From positions 496,001-560,000 of the forward strand of contig NZ_RQXV01000001.1 in NCBI RefSeq assembly GCF_003858655.1: DNA of 64,000 bases, written 5' to 3'. This stretch comes from Amphritea balenae (lineage in GTDB: Bacteria > Pseudomonadota > Gammaproteobacteria > Pseudomonadales > Balneatricaceae). Shown here in pieces: positions 8,824-17,648 of the stretch. Position numbers and translations under genes: made by a program. The notes beneath the pieces are model-generated. The model was given only the letters and a program-made list of their open reading frames with translations. It was not told where the DNA came from and made no database searches. How positions within the stretch are numbered: position 1 is the first letter of the stretch; every line of letters begins with the position of its first letter.

Positions 8824-10176
8824 ATGGAAGCTATCACGTCATTTATCGGCGCGATTAACAGTATCGTCTGGGGGCCGATGATGCTGGTTCTGATTCTCGG
8901 TGTCGGTCTGTTCCTGATGCTGGGTCTGAAACTAATGCCGATTCTTAAGCTGGGTACAGGTTTCAAGTTACTGTTTGAAGGTCGCAGCACTAAAGAAGGT
9001 GAAGAGAAGGAAGGCGAGATTTCACCTTTCAATGCTCTTATGACGGCACTATCTGCAACAGTAGGTACAGGTAACATCGCAGGTGTTGCTACCGCAGTAT
9101 TCCTGGGGGGCCCGGGCGCTCTGTTCTGGATGTGGTGTACAGCCCTTGTTGGTATGGCAACTAAATATTCAGAAGCCGTTCTGGCTGTTAAGTACCGTGA
9201 AGTAGATGAAGAAGGCAACCATGTTGGTGGCCCGATGTACTACATCAAAAACGGTCTGGGCTCGAAGTGGGCCTGGTTGGGTACGATGTTTGCCATTTTC
9301 GGCGCAGCCGCTGCATTTGGTATTGGTAACACGGTACAGTCCAACTCCGTTGCCGACGTACTGCAGTCTAACTTTGGCCTTAACGTTTGGGTCACCGGCG
9401 TTATCCTGATGGTACTGGTTGGTGCTGTTCTGATCGGTGGTATCAAGCGTATCGGTCACGTTGCCGGTGCTTTGGTTCCTATAATGGCAATCGCTTACCT
9501 GGTAGCTGGCCTGATAGTTCTGGCCATTAATGCTGAAGCGATTCCTGCTGCACTTGACCTGGTATTCACTCACGCATTTACTTCAACAGCTGCTGAAGGC
9601 GGCTTTGCCGGTGCTGCTGTATGGATGGCAATCCGTTTCGGTGTAGCCCGTGGTGTATTCTCTAACGAAGCAGGTCTGGGTTCTGCACCTATCGCTCACG
9701 CAGCCGCACAGACTAAAAACCCTGTCCGTCAGGGGCTGGTCGCTATGTTGGGTACATTCATCGATACCCTGATCATCTGCTCTATCACTGGTTTGGTAAT
9801 CATTACCTCCGGCGAGTGGACTTCGGGTGTATCCGGTGCAGCCCTGACATCTGCGGCATTCGCACAGGCCCTGCCAGGCGTCGGTAACTACCTGGTCGCT
9901 ATATCTCTGGCAATCTTCGCCTTCACTACCATTATCGGCTGGTCTTTCTACGGCGAACGTTGTGTTGAATTCCTGTTCGGGGTTAAAGCTATTGCACCAT
10001 ACCGCGTACTCTGGATCATTGCTGTACCAGTAGGTGCAGGTGTGAGTCTGGATTTCATCTGGCTGGTAGCAGATACCCTGAATGCTATGATGGCGATTCC
10101 TAACCTGATTGCACTGGCGCTGTTGAGCCCTATAGTGTTCAAACTGACCAAAGAGTTTTTTGCTGACAAAGCTTAA
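8824..10176 (+). CDS. Sodium:alanine (AGCS family) symporter
   Basis: A 450-residue polytopic inner-membrane protein with about ten to eleven hydrophobic segments. The AGCS signature appears near residue 75 (LSATVGTGNIAGVATAVFLGGPGA, seen as VGTGNIAGVA and GGPGALFWMW), with FSNEAGLGSAPIAHAAA at about 275. These proteins import L- or D-alanine, or glycine, with Na+. A strong ribosome binding site (AAGGAG, 7 bp upstream) fixes the start. Placement after the D-alanine and D-serine genes suggests uptake of alanine or a related amino acid, though the precise substrate is not visible. Transcribed alone, with a terminator downstream. Confidence 0.93.
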   Translation: MEAITSFIGAINSIVWGPMMLVLILGVGLFLMLGLKLMPILKLGTGFKLLFEGRSTKEGEEKEGEISPFNALMTALSATVGTGNIAGVATAVFLGGPGALFWMWCTALVGMATKYSEAVLAVKYREVDEEGNHVGGPMYYIKNGLGSKWAWLGTMFAIFGAAAAFGIGNTVQSNSVADVLQSNFGLNVWVTGVILMVLVGAVLIGGIKRIGHVAGALVPIMAIAYLVAGLIVLAINAEAIPAALDLVFTHAFTSTAAEGGFAGAAVWMAIRFGVARGVFSNEAGLGSAPIAHAAAQTKNPVRQGLVAMLGTFIDTLIICSITGLVIITSGEWTSGVSGAALTSAAFAQALPGVGNYLVAISLAIFAFTTIIGWSFYGERCVEFLFGVKAIAPYRVLWIIAVPVGAGVSLDFIWLVADTLNAMMAIPNLIALALLSPIVFKLTKEFFADKA

Positions 10177-10202
10177 GAATACATAAGCAATTTAAGTAAA
10201 TT

Positions 10203-10231
10203 AAAAGGAGGCTTTAACAGCCTCCTTTTTT
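10203..10231 (+). terminator. Rho-independent terminator after the AGCS symporter
   Basis: An AAAAGGAGGCT / AGCCTCCTTTTTT hairpin with a short loop and a T run lies 26 bp beyond the symporter stop codon. Confidence 0.85.
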
Positions 10232-10337
10232 GTTTTTCCTCTCTACTGTATTCCAGCGTCACTTTACCGAACCGCCTTCACTGTCTATAACTAAGTAACC
10301 AGCAAAAGACTCCCTGCCCTAAAATCAGGAGCTAACT

Positions 10338-10667
10338 ATGAACAACGAAATAAGCCAATTGATGGCAAAAATTTGCGCCAATGAAAGCGATTACCCTTCC
10401 AGCTGCGATCTTACCAGTTCCTCTGTGCAGCAATTTAAAGCCGCAGTAGCAACCGATCTTTACGACGACTTGCATACACTGGCGGCTATGCACGGTAAAG
10501 ATGCCGACTGTATCGCTGCCGATTTGCTCACTATCGCTCTGCGAGAAGCCTTTGCCTGCATGACTCAAGAACAGATAGATATGCTTAAACAGACCCGCCA
10601 GGAAAATGAGTTGCAAAGCGCCCAACAACATATGGAAGAACAACGTTTTGATGCTGGCTGTACCTAA
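10338..10667 (+). CDS. Small protein of unknown function (109 aa)
   Basis: This is probably a real gene: AGGAG stands 7 bp before the ATG, the reading frame is clean, and a terminator follows. The protein is soluble, acidic and rich in alpha-helix-forming residues, with several cysteines, no signal peptide and no membrane segment. The middle (YDDLHTLAAMHGKDADCIAADLLTIALREAF) looks like a ribbon-helix-helix-style or other small helical fold, read here as motif ends YDDLHTLAAM and LLTIALREAF. The tail MTQEQIDMLKQTRQENE looks coiled. I recognise no family. It is monocistronic between the AGCS symporter and a DsbA-like gene. Confidence 0.7.
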   Translation: MNNEISQLMAKICANESDYPSSCDLTSSSVQQFKAAVATDLYDDLHTLAAMHGKDADCIAADLLTIALREAFACMTQEQIDMLKQTRQENELQSAQQHMEEQRFDAGCT

Positions 10668-10698
10668 GCCCATTAAAAGAATTGTTGATCAAAAGAGT

Positions 10699-10724
10699 AA
10701 AACCGCTGCTAAGCGGTTTTTTAT
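10699..10724 (+). terminator. Rho-independent terminator after the 109-aa gene
   Basis: An AAAACCGCT / AGCGGTTTTTT hairpin with a 3-nt loop followed by T residues, about 32 bp after the stop codon. Confidence 0.85.
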
Positions 10725-10784
10725 TATTTGCTGATATATAGGTCCGGTTGTCGAGCCACCCGAAACTCATTAGCATTGTTGAAC

Positions 10785-11438
10785 ATGAATACCAACAAAC
10801 TGATCTACATTGCTGATCCACTATGCGGCTGGTGTTATGCCGTCGCCCCTATTATTAAAACCTTAGCGGCAAGCCCAGATCTGCCCAATATTAAACTTTT
10901 GCATCGTGGGCTGTTTACCGGCCAAATGACGCGCTGGATGAGTCGCAGCTTCTCAGATTATGTCATGGAGGCTGATCAGCGAATTCAAGAGCTAAGTGGG
11001 CAGACTTTTTCGCAGGCCTACAGGGACAATCTGTTCTACCGTAATCATCTGATCTTCGATTCATGGCCCACTGCAAAGGCGACGCAGATCATACGCCGCT
11101 ATGATGAGAGTAAAGTACTGCCTTTTTTTGAAGCCATGCAACGGGCCCGATTTATAGACGGAAAAGTAATTACTGATGCTTCAGTGCTTTGCCAGTTGGC
11201 AGAATCCATTGGTTTACAGGCAGATCAATTCCATAAGAATTTTCACTATGATCCAGATATTGATAAAGAAGCCCGCGACGAACAACGAAAGGCAATAGCA
11301 CTAATGAATCAGGTCGTGGTTAATGGTGTACCCTGCTTATTACTGCAACAAGGTGACCATATTATGCGTATTCATCACGAGCCCTTTCTGAACAACCCGC
11401 AGGGACTGGTAGAACAGCTTTTGGACATAACGGACTAG
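10785..11438 (+). CDS. DsbA-family thioredoxin-fold protein (CGWC active site)
   Basis: A 217-residue protein when started at the ATG at 10785; an upstream TTG at 10728 would overlap the preceding terminator and is unlikely. It opens with a thioredoxin strand and LCGWCYAVAP, a CxxC redox motif at residues 12-15, followed by a helical insertion. The C-terminal part has the cis-proline segment (VVNGVPCLLL), where a cysteine follows the proline. No signal peptide is seen, so it is cytoplasmic, like the FrnE/HCCA-isomerase branch of the DsbA superfamily. Likely roles are a thiol-disulfide oxidoreductase or a glutathione-dependent enzyme. The substrate is unknown. Confidence 0.8.
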   Translation: MNTNKLIYIADPLCGWCYAVAPIIKTLAASPDLPNIKLLHRGLFTGQMTRWMSRSFSDYVMEADQRIQELSGQTFSQAYRDNLFYRNHLIFDSWPTAKATQIIRRYDESKVLPFFEAMQRARFIDGKVITDASVLCQLAESIGLQADQFHKNFHYDPDIDKEARDEQRKAIALMNQVVVNGVPCLLLQQGDHIMRIHHEPFLNNPQGLVEQLLDITD

Positions 11439-11448
11439 CATACATGGG

Positions 11449-12405
11449 CTAAACCAGCTCACTTCCCAGCCCTTCAATGTGCCTGGCTAACAGATCCATA
11501 AACAGATCCCTGGGTTTGTTCAACTGACCGGAACGACGGCTGATAGCAGCGATCTGTAATTGATAATAGCGTTGCTCAGGAAGCAACGCTCTCATCCGAC
11601 CCCGATCAACCCATTGCTGGGCAAATTTTTCGGCCATAAATCCAACATAGACACCCGATAGAATCATGGTGGCCCGGGTTTCATAATAATAGGCCTCGGC
11701 AGCCTTATTCATCTCGGCCAGCTGCATACTGGCTTGCGGGTTAGTCTGTACCCCGGCATGTACAAGCTTGCAGTCTTTAAGCGACGCTTCAATCAGGCTC
11801 TGATCCTGCTCGCTAAATAATGGATGCCGGTCGCCACAATAGAGCAAAGATTTATCCTGATACATCAACAGAAAATCTAACCCTTCAAGCTCTCTATGAT
11901 GTGGAATAAAACCCACATCAGCATCACCGTTAATCACCCGCCGTTCAATCTCACCCAGAGGCGCTGTATCAAAGCTGATATAAACATCCGGAGCCTGAGC
12001 GGCAAACTCTGCCAGCACCTGATCCAGCCCACAACGCTCATCAAGACTGATGGTATCTGAGGTGAGTATACGCACCTCTCCGGTCATCTGTTGATGCAGA
12101 GCATTAACCGTTGAACGAAACTCTGCCAACCGGGAAAACAACTGTTTAGTCGCGTTGTAGATAGTTAATCCCTCTTCCGTAAGAGAAAAACCTGAACGTC
12201 CACGGTTACAGAGCTTTAGCTTAAGCCGACTTTCCAGATTCGACATATGCACGGAAATAGTGGAACGGCTGATATTCAGTTCTACCTCAGCAGCAGAGAA
12301 CCCTCCGCATTCAACCACTGTCTTAAAAACCCTCAGCAGGCGGATCTCGTAATCCCCTACCTTACCCATACTCTGCAGCGCGTTACTGACCATAAAACCA
12401 CTCAA
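11449..12405 (-). CDS. LysR family transcriptional regulator
   Basis: A 318-residue LysR-type regulator with the HTH at about residues 20-80 (IRLLRVFKTVVECGGFSAAE, NISRSTISVHMSNLESRL) and a substrate-binding-like effector domain after residue 105. It is divergent from the omega-aminotransferase gene. The 175-bp shared region contains a perfect 10-bp inverted repeat (12419-12445) right beside its own start codon. The layout suggests it controls the aminotransferase and itself. In Pseudomonas the LysR protein BauR is similarly placed beside the beta-alanine transaminase gene bauA; that parallel is inference only. Confidence 0.9.
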   Translation of the reverse strand: MSGFMVSNALQSMGKVGDYEIRLLRVFKTVVECGGFSAAEVELNISRSTISVHMSNLESRLKLKLCNRGRSGFSLTEEGLTIYNATKQLFSRLAEFRSTVNALHQQMTGEVRILTSDTISLDERCGLDQVLAEFAAQAPDVYISFDTAPLGEIERRVINGDADVGFIPHHRELEGLDFLLMYQDKSLLYCGDRHPLFSEQDQSLIEASLKDCKLVHAGVQTNPQASMQLAEMNKAAEAYYYETRATMILSGVYVGFMAEKFAQQWVDRGRMRALLPEQRYYQLQIAAISRRSGQLNKPRDLFMDLLARHIEGLGSELV

Positions 12406-12418
12406 AATTTAGTTTGAT

Positions 12419-12445
12419 AAACATTAAAGTAAGTATTTAATGTTT
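12419..12445. promoter_or_regulatory. LysR-type operator candidate (perfect inverted repeat)
   Basis: AAACATTAAA, a 7-nt spacer, then TTTAATGTTT: ten perfectly paired bases per arm. It starts 14 bp upstream of the LysR start codon and about 135 bp before the divergent aminotransferase. Size and symmetry suit a LysR dimer or tetramer site. Confidence 0.65.
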
Positions 12446-12579
12446 GTAATTTATAAGACTTTAACACTGACGCTACTATGTCTCCATCATAAGGCCACTT
12501 TTTCCGCCCGATATTGCTATTAATCGACGCATAACAACTGGTCAATACTAATAAACGCAAACTTAGACAAGGTTCTCGC

Positions 12580-13899
12580 ATGAGCACAAACATCAATATG
12601 GATGCGTTCTGGATGCCCTTTACGGCTAACCGGGACTTCAAAAACGACCCTCGTATTATTGACCGTGCCGAAGGTGTTATGTATTACACCGATTCTGGCG
12701 AAGAGATTCTCGATGCAACCGCTGGCTTGTGGTGTGTCAACGCCGGTCATGGCCGTACTCAGATAGCTGATGCCGTTCACAAGCAGTTACTTAATCTGGA
12801 TTACGCTTCACCATTTAATTTCGGCCACGAGATCGGTTTTGAATTTGCAAACCGTTTGATTAAGCACACGCCTGATCCGCTCAATAAAGTATTCTTCACT
12901 AACTCCGGTTCTGAAGCCGTAGAGACAGCTCTGAAGATCGCCCTGACGTACCAGAAATCCCGGGGTAAAGCAGGCAAAACTAAACTGCTGGGCCGTGAAA
13001 TGGCATATCACGGTGTGAACTTTGGCGGTATATCTGTTGGTGGCCTGACCCCTAACCGCACAGGTTTCGGACCGCTATTACCGGTTGACCACCTGCCGCA
13101 CACACTGGATATTGCTAATAATGCATTCAGCAAAGGCCTGCCAGAAAACGGTGCTGATAAAGCTGAAGCCCTGGAACAACTGATCCACTTCCACGGCGCA
13201 GACAGTATTGCCGCAGTCATCATCGAGCCAATGAGCGGTGCTGGCGGTGTTATCATGCCTCCTCAGGGCTACCTGAAGCGCATGCGTGAGATCTGTGATC
13301 AGTATGACATCCTGCTAATCTTTGATGAAGTTATCACAGGTTGGGGACGTTTGGGCTCTGCTTTTGCCGCAGAAGAATTTGACGTTGTACCGGATATGAT
13401 TACCTCTGCAAAAGGTATTACTAACGGTGTTATTCCTCTGGGCGCGGTATTCGCTAAAGACGAAATTCACGATCAGATCGTTAACAACGTTGCAGTCGGT
13501 GGTATCGAGTTTTATCACGGCTACACCTACTCTGCGCACCCGGTTGCCTGTGCTGCAGGTATCGCAACACTGGATATCTTCGAGCAAGAAGGTTTGCTTA
13601 CCCGAGCTGGCGGCGAGATCGGTACGCATTTCGAAAAAGCACTGCATAGCTTGAAGAGCGCTCCGAAAGCAATCGATGTGCGTAACTATGGCCTGGTGGG
13701 TGCTGTTCAATTTGATGCCTCTGTTGCTGCTAACGGCCCTATCGGTCTGGACTTCCAGAAAGGCTGTTACAAGCGTGGCGTAATGGTTCGCACCATGGGT
13801 AACATCGTTGCCTTCTCGCCACCACTGACTATTGAAGCTAATCACATTGATCGCCTTGTTAATGCGATCCGTGAAACTGCGGAAGAGATGTTCGGCTAA
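12580..13899 (+). CDS. Omega-amino acid:pyruvate aminotransferase (beta-alanine type)
   Basis: A 439-residue class III PLP aminotransferase. The start FWMPFTANRDF, the LWCVNAGHGR segment, FTNSGSEAVETALK, GYHGVN-like YHGVNFGGISVGG, IFDEVITGWGRLG and the PLP-lysine motif SAKGITNGVIP (lysine near residue 285) all match the beta-alanine:pyruvate / omega-APT subgroup. It transfers an omega-amino group (beta-alanine, 4-aminobutyrate, 5-aminovalerate or polyamine derivatives) to pyruvate, yielding a semialdehyde and alanine. The alanine could feed the dad genes, and the semialdehyde the dehydrogenase at 14.9-16.3 kb. A divergent LysR gene is the probable regulator. The exact amino donor cannot be read from sequence. 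Confidence 0.88.
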   Translation: MSTNINMDAFWMPFTANRDFKNDPRIIDRAEGVMYYTDSGEEILDATAGLWCVNAGHGRTQIADAVHKQLLNLDYASPFNFGHEIGFEFANRLIKHTPDPLNKVFFTNSGSEAVETALKIALTYQKSRGKAGKTKLLGREMAYHGVNFGGISVGGLTPNRTGFGPLLPVDHLPHTLDIANNAFSKGLPENGADKAEALEQLIHFHGADSIAAVIIEPMSGAGGVIMPPQGYLKRMREICDQYDILLIFDEVITGWGRLGSAFAAEEFDVVPDMITSAKGITNGVIPLGAVFAKDEIHDQIVNNVAVGGIEFYHGYTYSAHPVACAAGIATLDIFEQEGLLTRAGGEIGTHFEKALHSLKSAPKAIDVRNYGLVGAVQFDASVAANGPIGLDFQKGCYKRGVMVRTMGNIVAFSPPLTIEANHIDRLVNAIRETAEEMFG

Positions 13900-13966
13900 G
13901 CCATGGCTTTTACCAGTTTAACCTGCCTGTCCCGGGCCGCTCCCAGCGCACCCGGCCAGCTTTATA

Positions 13967-13989
13967 CGGACCTTAGGGTCCGTTTTTTT
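13967..13989 (+). terminator. Rho-independent terminator after the aminotransferase
   Basis: A CGGACC / GGTCCG hairpin with a TTAG loop followed by seven T residues, about 70 bp past the stop codon. Confidence 0.85.
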
Positions 13990-14073
13990 CTTTTATATGC
14001 AAAACGCCAGCACGATAAACTCCCAATCGATTATACTAAGCCATTAGTCAAATTCTGGACTAGCCATTCAGTT

Positions 14074-14616
14074 TTATATCGATGGATTAGCGCTGAAAAT
14101 TTCACACACTTCATCGGATACATTTCGGAAACGGTGTGGTCGGTTGCTGTTAAAGTAGTACCCATCTCCCGCTTTCAAATGGTGTATTTGAAAGCCCACG
14201 GTTAGCTCTATCTCACCGCTGATAACAATGCCGCCCTCTTCACCCGGATGCTGTAACATCTCAGGGCCCGTATCTGAACCTGGCTCATACCTTTCTTTAA
14301 GCAGGTCCATAGAACGGCCTTTGTTTCTAACACCAACCAGAAACAGGTTAACATTATTAGAACCTATATCAGGCATCTCTTCAGGCTTGTAGACCACACT
14401 CTCAGGTTCCATCTCTTCGATCTCAAGGGTAAAAAAATCACCTATAGAGATAGGTATACCTGACAGGACTTTTTTCAGAGAACTGACCGAAGGACTCACG
14501 CCATTCTTCTCGATCATTGAGATTGTACTATTCGTCACACCTACGCGTTTAGCCAGCTCCCGTTGCGAGAGACCTTTCATTTTGCGTATTGTTTTTAAGC
14601 GTTCACCAACGTCCAC
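14074..14616 (-). CDS. XRE-cupin transcriptional regulator (PuuR-like)
   Basis: A 180-residue protein with an N-terminal XRE-type HTH (residues 5-60: RLKTIRKMKGLSQRELAKRV, TNSTISMIEKNGVSPSVSSL) and a C-terminal cupin (about 105-178: GEEGGIVISGEIELTVG, HLKAGDGYYFNSNRPHRFRN). This architecture and length match PuuR, the putrescine-catabolism repressor (185 residues in E. coli). It lies between the omega-aminotransferase and the semialdehyde dehydrogenase, both plausible polyamine/GABA-pathway enzymes, so it probably regulates one or both. It is separated from the dehydrogenase by a bidirectional terminator. Effector and operator are not visible. Confidence 0.88.
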   Translation of the reverse strand: MDVGERLKTIRKMKGLSQRELAKRVGVTNSTISMIEKNGVSPSVSSLKKVLSGIPISIGDFFTLEIEEMEPESVVYKPEEMPDIGSNNVNLFLVGVRNKGRSMDLLKERYEPGSDTGPEMLQHPGEEGGIVISGEIELTVGFQIHHLKAGDGYYFNSNRPHRFRNVSDEVCEIFSANPSI

Positions 14617-14805
14617 TGCAGCTGCCTTTTTTATTTTAGTGGTATAAATGACTATCTGGTTACCAGTGAAGCTCTGGCCCTGACCTTAGTCGAGGCCTAT
14701 TCTGGCATATTTGTCATATACTGCAATATCTGTGCTACAAGACACGCCTAAACCTGCTCAAGAGCTGATGCCAATCAGTTTGCGTGTAAAATATTTTATA
14801 GAAAC

Positions 14806-14835
14806 AAAAAAGGCCTGTAAAACAGGCCTTTTTTT
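14806..14835 (-). terminator. Bidirectional terminator after gabD-type gene
   Basis: AAAAAAGGCCTGT / ACAGGCCTTTTTTT with a 4-nt loop. It lies 41 bp past the stop codon of the minus-strand dehydrogenase, with A and T runs on both sides. Confidence 0.85.
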
Positions 14836-14875
14836 ACCGAAGTGGATCGGTTGAAGAGTACTTAGTCAAAAGTGA

Positions 14876-16333
14876 TTATAAGCCACCCACCAGGGTGTAC
14901 TTAATCTCAAGGTAGTCATCCATACCGTACTTGGAGCCTTCGCGGCCAGTACCGGATTCTTTAACACCACCAAAAGGCGCGACTTCAGTAGACAAAATAC
15001 CTTCGTTAACCGCAACCATGCCATACTCCAGTGCTTCAGATACACGGAACACACGGGCATAGTCCCGGGTAAAGAAGTAAGCAGCCAGGCCAAACTCGGT
15101 ATCATTCGCCATCTGAACCGCCTGCTCTTCCGTTTCGAAACGGAATAACGGTGCGACAGGGCCAAAGATCTCTTCACTCGCCATGCGCATATCTGGGGTA
15201 ACATCGGCCACAATCGTTGGCTCATAGAAGTTACCACCCAGTTCATGCGGTTTACCACCGGCAATAATACGGGCACCCTTAGCGACAGCGTCATCAACCA
15301 TTGCAGTTACTTTTTCAACAGCAGCACGGTTAATCATAGGTCCTTGCTGATATTCACCTTCCAGACAGTTACCTACCTGCATCTTGGCAACTTCAGCAGC
15401 ATAGCGCTTGGCAAACTCTTCATAGATACCGCTCTGAATCAGCAGACGGTTTGCACAAACACAGGTCTGACCCGAATTACGATACTTAGATGCAATAGCA
15501 GCCGGAATAACCTTATCCAGATCAGCGTCATCAAAGATAATCAGCGGAGCATTACCACCCAATTCCATGGATGTTTTCTTAACCGTATCTGCACACTGAC
15601 GAATCAGTTGCTTACCAACCGGTGTAGATCCGGTAAAGGACAGCTTACGTACCACAGAACTGTCGGTCAGCGTCTTACCAACTTCAATCGGACGCTTAGT
15701 GGTTACCACACTAATAACGCCAGCAGGGATACCCGCGCGATCAGCCAGCTCCATCAGAGCCAGAGCAGACAACGGTGTATCTTCAGCAGGCTTGATGATC
15801 ATAGTACAACCCACCGCCAGTGCAGGCGCACACTTACGGGTAATCATCGCATTAGGAAAGTTCCAGGGCGTGATTGCAGCGGTTACACCAATAGGCTCTT
15901 TAGTAACAATGATACGCTTATCAGCAGCATGGGTCGGGATCACATCACCATAAGCACGCTTACCTTCTTCAGCATACCATTCGATAAACGAAGCACCGTA
16001 CATAACTTCGCCGGCAGACTCAGCAACAGGCTTACCCTGTTCTGCAGTCATCAGTATCGCCAGATCATCCTTATTGGCAACGATCAGGTCGAACCACTTG
16101 CGCAACAACGCTGAACGCTCTTTCGCCGTTTTCTTCTTCCAGCTTTTGAAGGCTACTTCAGCTGCAGCAATTGCCGCCTCAGTCTCTTCTGTACCCAGAT
16201 CCGGAACAGTGGCAATCTGCTCACCGGTTGCAGGATTCAGTACAGGGTTGGTCTCGCCGTTCAGGGCATCAATCCACTGACCGTTAACATAAGCTTGCTG
16301 CTTAAGCAGAGATGGATCTTTCAGGGTAATCAT
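14876..16333 (-). CDS. gabD: NAD(P)-dependent succinate/glutarate semialdehyde dehydrogenase
   Basis: An aldehyde dehydrogenase of 485 residues from the ATG at 16333, which has GGAG 9 bp upstream; the longer reading to 16387 lacks this. The GabD/DavD subgroup is indicated by AYVNGQWIDA at the start, TPWNFPNAMITRKCAPALAVG, the glutamate motif MELGGNAPLI and the catalytic cysteine in NSGQTCVCANR. It oxidises succinate semialdehyde to succinate, or glutarate semialdehyde to glutarate. Because a CoA-transferase and glutaryl-CoA dehydrogenase lie next to it on the same strand, the glutarate (DavD, lysine/5-aminovalerate) role is attractive. Sequence alone does not separate the two. Confidence 0.9.
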   Translation of the reverse strand: MITLKDPSLLKQQAYVNGQWIDALNGETNPVLNPATGEQIATVPDLGTEETEAAIAAAEVAFKSWKKKTAKERSALLRKWFDLIVANKDDLAILMTAEQGKPVAESAGEVMYGASFIEWYAEEGKRAYGDVIPTHAADKRIIVTKEPIGVTAAITPWNFPNAMITRKCAPALAVGCTMIIKPAEDTPLSALALMELADRAGIPAGVISVVTTKRPIEVGKTLTDSSVVRKLSFTGSTPVGKQLIRQCADTVKKTSMELGGNAPLIIFDDADLDKVIPAAIASKYRNSGQTCVCANRLLIQSGIYEEFAKRYAAEVAKMQVGNCLEGEYQQGPMINRAAVEKVTAMVDDAVAKGARIIAGGKPHELGGNFYEPTIVADVTPDMRMASEEIFGPVAPLFRFETEEQAVQMANDTEFGLAAYFFTRDYARVFRVSEALEYGMVAVNEGILSTEVAPFGGVKESGTGREGSKYGMDDYLEIKYTLVGGL

Positions 16334-16439
16334 GAGCGACTCCAAAAACAAAATTGCCGCCCTGCTGCGACTATAGCGGGACGACAAAATTTGACAGAAC
16401 TGTAAGTTATTTTTACTGGCACTAAAGGTAGTTTAAAAC

Positions 16440-17648
16440 TTAAGCTACCACCTTCTGAGCCTTCAGTTGTGTGATCTCTTCTTCACTCAGCCCCATCCCA
16501 GCCAGAACCTTATCGGTATGCTGACCTAATATCGGAGGAGCTGAATGATATTCAATCGGTGTTTCAGAAAACTTTACCGGATTGGCGACAGCCGGAACCT
16601 TGCCGGCAACAGGGTGATCCAGTTCGACCTGCATCTTGCGATGCTTAACCTGCTCATCTTCAAATACTTTATCCAGTGTATTTATCGGCCCGCAAGGAAC
16701 ACCTTTCGCGGACAGATTCTCTAACCACCAATCACTCGGTCGGGTACGCATCAGTTCAGCAACCACGGGGGTCAGATCTGCACGATTTTCTACCCGAAGG
16801 GAGTTGGTTAAAAAGGCCGGATTTGTGGCTAAATCAGGTGCACCTGCCAGCTCGCAGAACTTAGCAAACTGACCATCGTTACCCACCGCCAGAATAATAT
16901 GACCATCACTGGTCGGAAAGGCTTCATAAGGCACAATGTTAGGATGTGCATTGCCTAACCGGGAGGGTGCTTTACCACCAACAAGGAAATTCATCGCCTG
17001 ATTGGCCAGGGTAGCTACCTGAACATCCAGCAATGCCATATCGATGTGCTGACCTACACCGGTCTCATTACGATGTAACAACGCGGCCTGAACGGCATTA
17101 CAGGCATACAAGCCTGTCATGACATCAGCAAGTGCGACACCCACTTTCATCGGTTGGCCATCCGGATCGCCGGTCACACTCATCAGGCCACCCATAGCCT
17201 GAATCATAAAATCATAACCAGCACGGCTACTGTAAGGACCGTCCTGACCAAAACCAGTAACAGAACAATAAATCAGTTTAGGGTTGACCGCCTTCAGGCT
17301 CTCATAATCGAGACCATATTTTTTCAGGCCGCCAACTTTATAATTCTCAATAACAACGTCTACTTCAGTAGCCAGACGTTTAATAAGTGCCTGCCCCTCG
17401 GGTGCAGTCATATCGATGGCAATAGATTGCTTGCCCCGGTTTGCAGATTGAAAATAAGCTGCATCACCTGGGTTACCATCCTGGTCTTTAATAAACGGAG
17501 GTCCCCAGCCGCGGGTATCATCACCACAACCTGGACGCTCCACCTTAATTACCTCAGCACCAAAATCAGCCAGCATCTGACCGGCCCAGGGGCCAGCCAG
17601 AATGCGACTCAGATCCAGTACCCGAATATGGGACAGGGCAGCTGGCAT
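16440..17648 (-). CDS. CaiB/BaiF family CoA-transferase (probable glutarate CoA-transferase)
   Basis: A 402-residue class III CoA-transferase. It begins with SHIRVLDLSRILAGPWAGQM and has the family blocks IKVERPGCGDDTRGWGPPF (about 34-52), NRGKQSIAIDM and YDFMIQAMGGLMSVTGDPDG. The catalytic aspartate lies in HIDMALLDVQVA. Its start codon shares one base with the stop of the glutaryl-CoA dehydrogenase gene (TGATG), so translation is coupled. That pairing is known from glutarate catabolism, where succinyl-CoA:glutarate CoA-transferase activates glutarate and the dehydrogenase converts glutaryl-CoA to crotonyl-CoA. The substrate is assigned from context; the family itself is clear. Confidence 0.9.
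   Translation of the reverse strand: MPAALSHIRVLDLSRILAGPWAGQMLADFGAEVIKVERPGCGDDTRGWGPPFIKDQDGNPGDAAYFQSANRGKQSIAIDMTAPEGQALIKRLATEVDVVIENYKVGGLKKYGLDYESLKAVNPKLIYCSVTGFGQDGPYSSRAGYDFMIQAMGGLMSVTGDPDGQPMKVGVALADVMTGLYACNAVQAALLHRNETGVGQHIDMALLDVQVATLANQAMNFLVGGKAPSRLGNAHPNIVPYEAFPTSDGHIILAVGNDGQFAKFCELAGAPDLATNPAFLTNSLRVENRADLTPVVAELMRTRPSDWWLENLSAKGVPCGPINTLDKVFEDEQVKHRKMQVELDHPVAGKVPAVANPVKFSETPIEYHSAPPILGQHTDKVLAGMGLSEEEITQLKAQKVVA

Noticed and set aside
13903-14205. 100-residue ORF after the aminotransferase
   Set aside because: It runs through the transcription terminator at 13967-13989 and over the end of the cupin regulator, with no ribosome site.
15245-16114. 289-residue ORF opposite the semialdehyde dehydrogenase gene
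   Set aside because: It is an antisense shadow of a strongly supported gene, with no family features.
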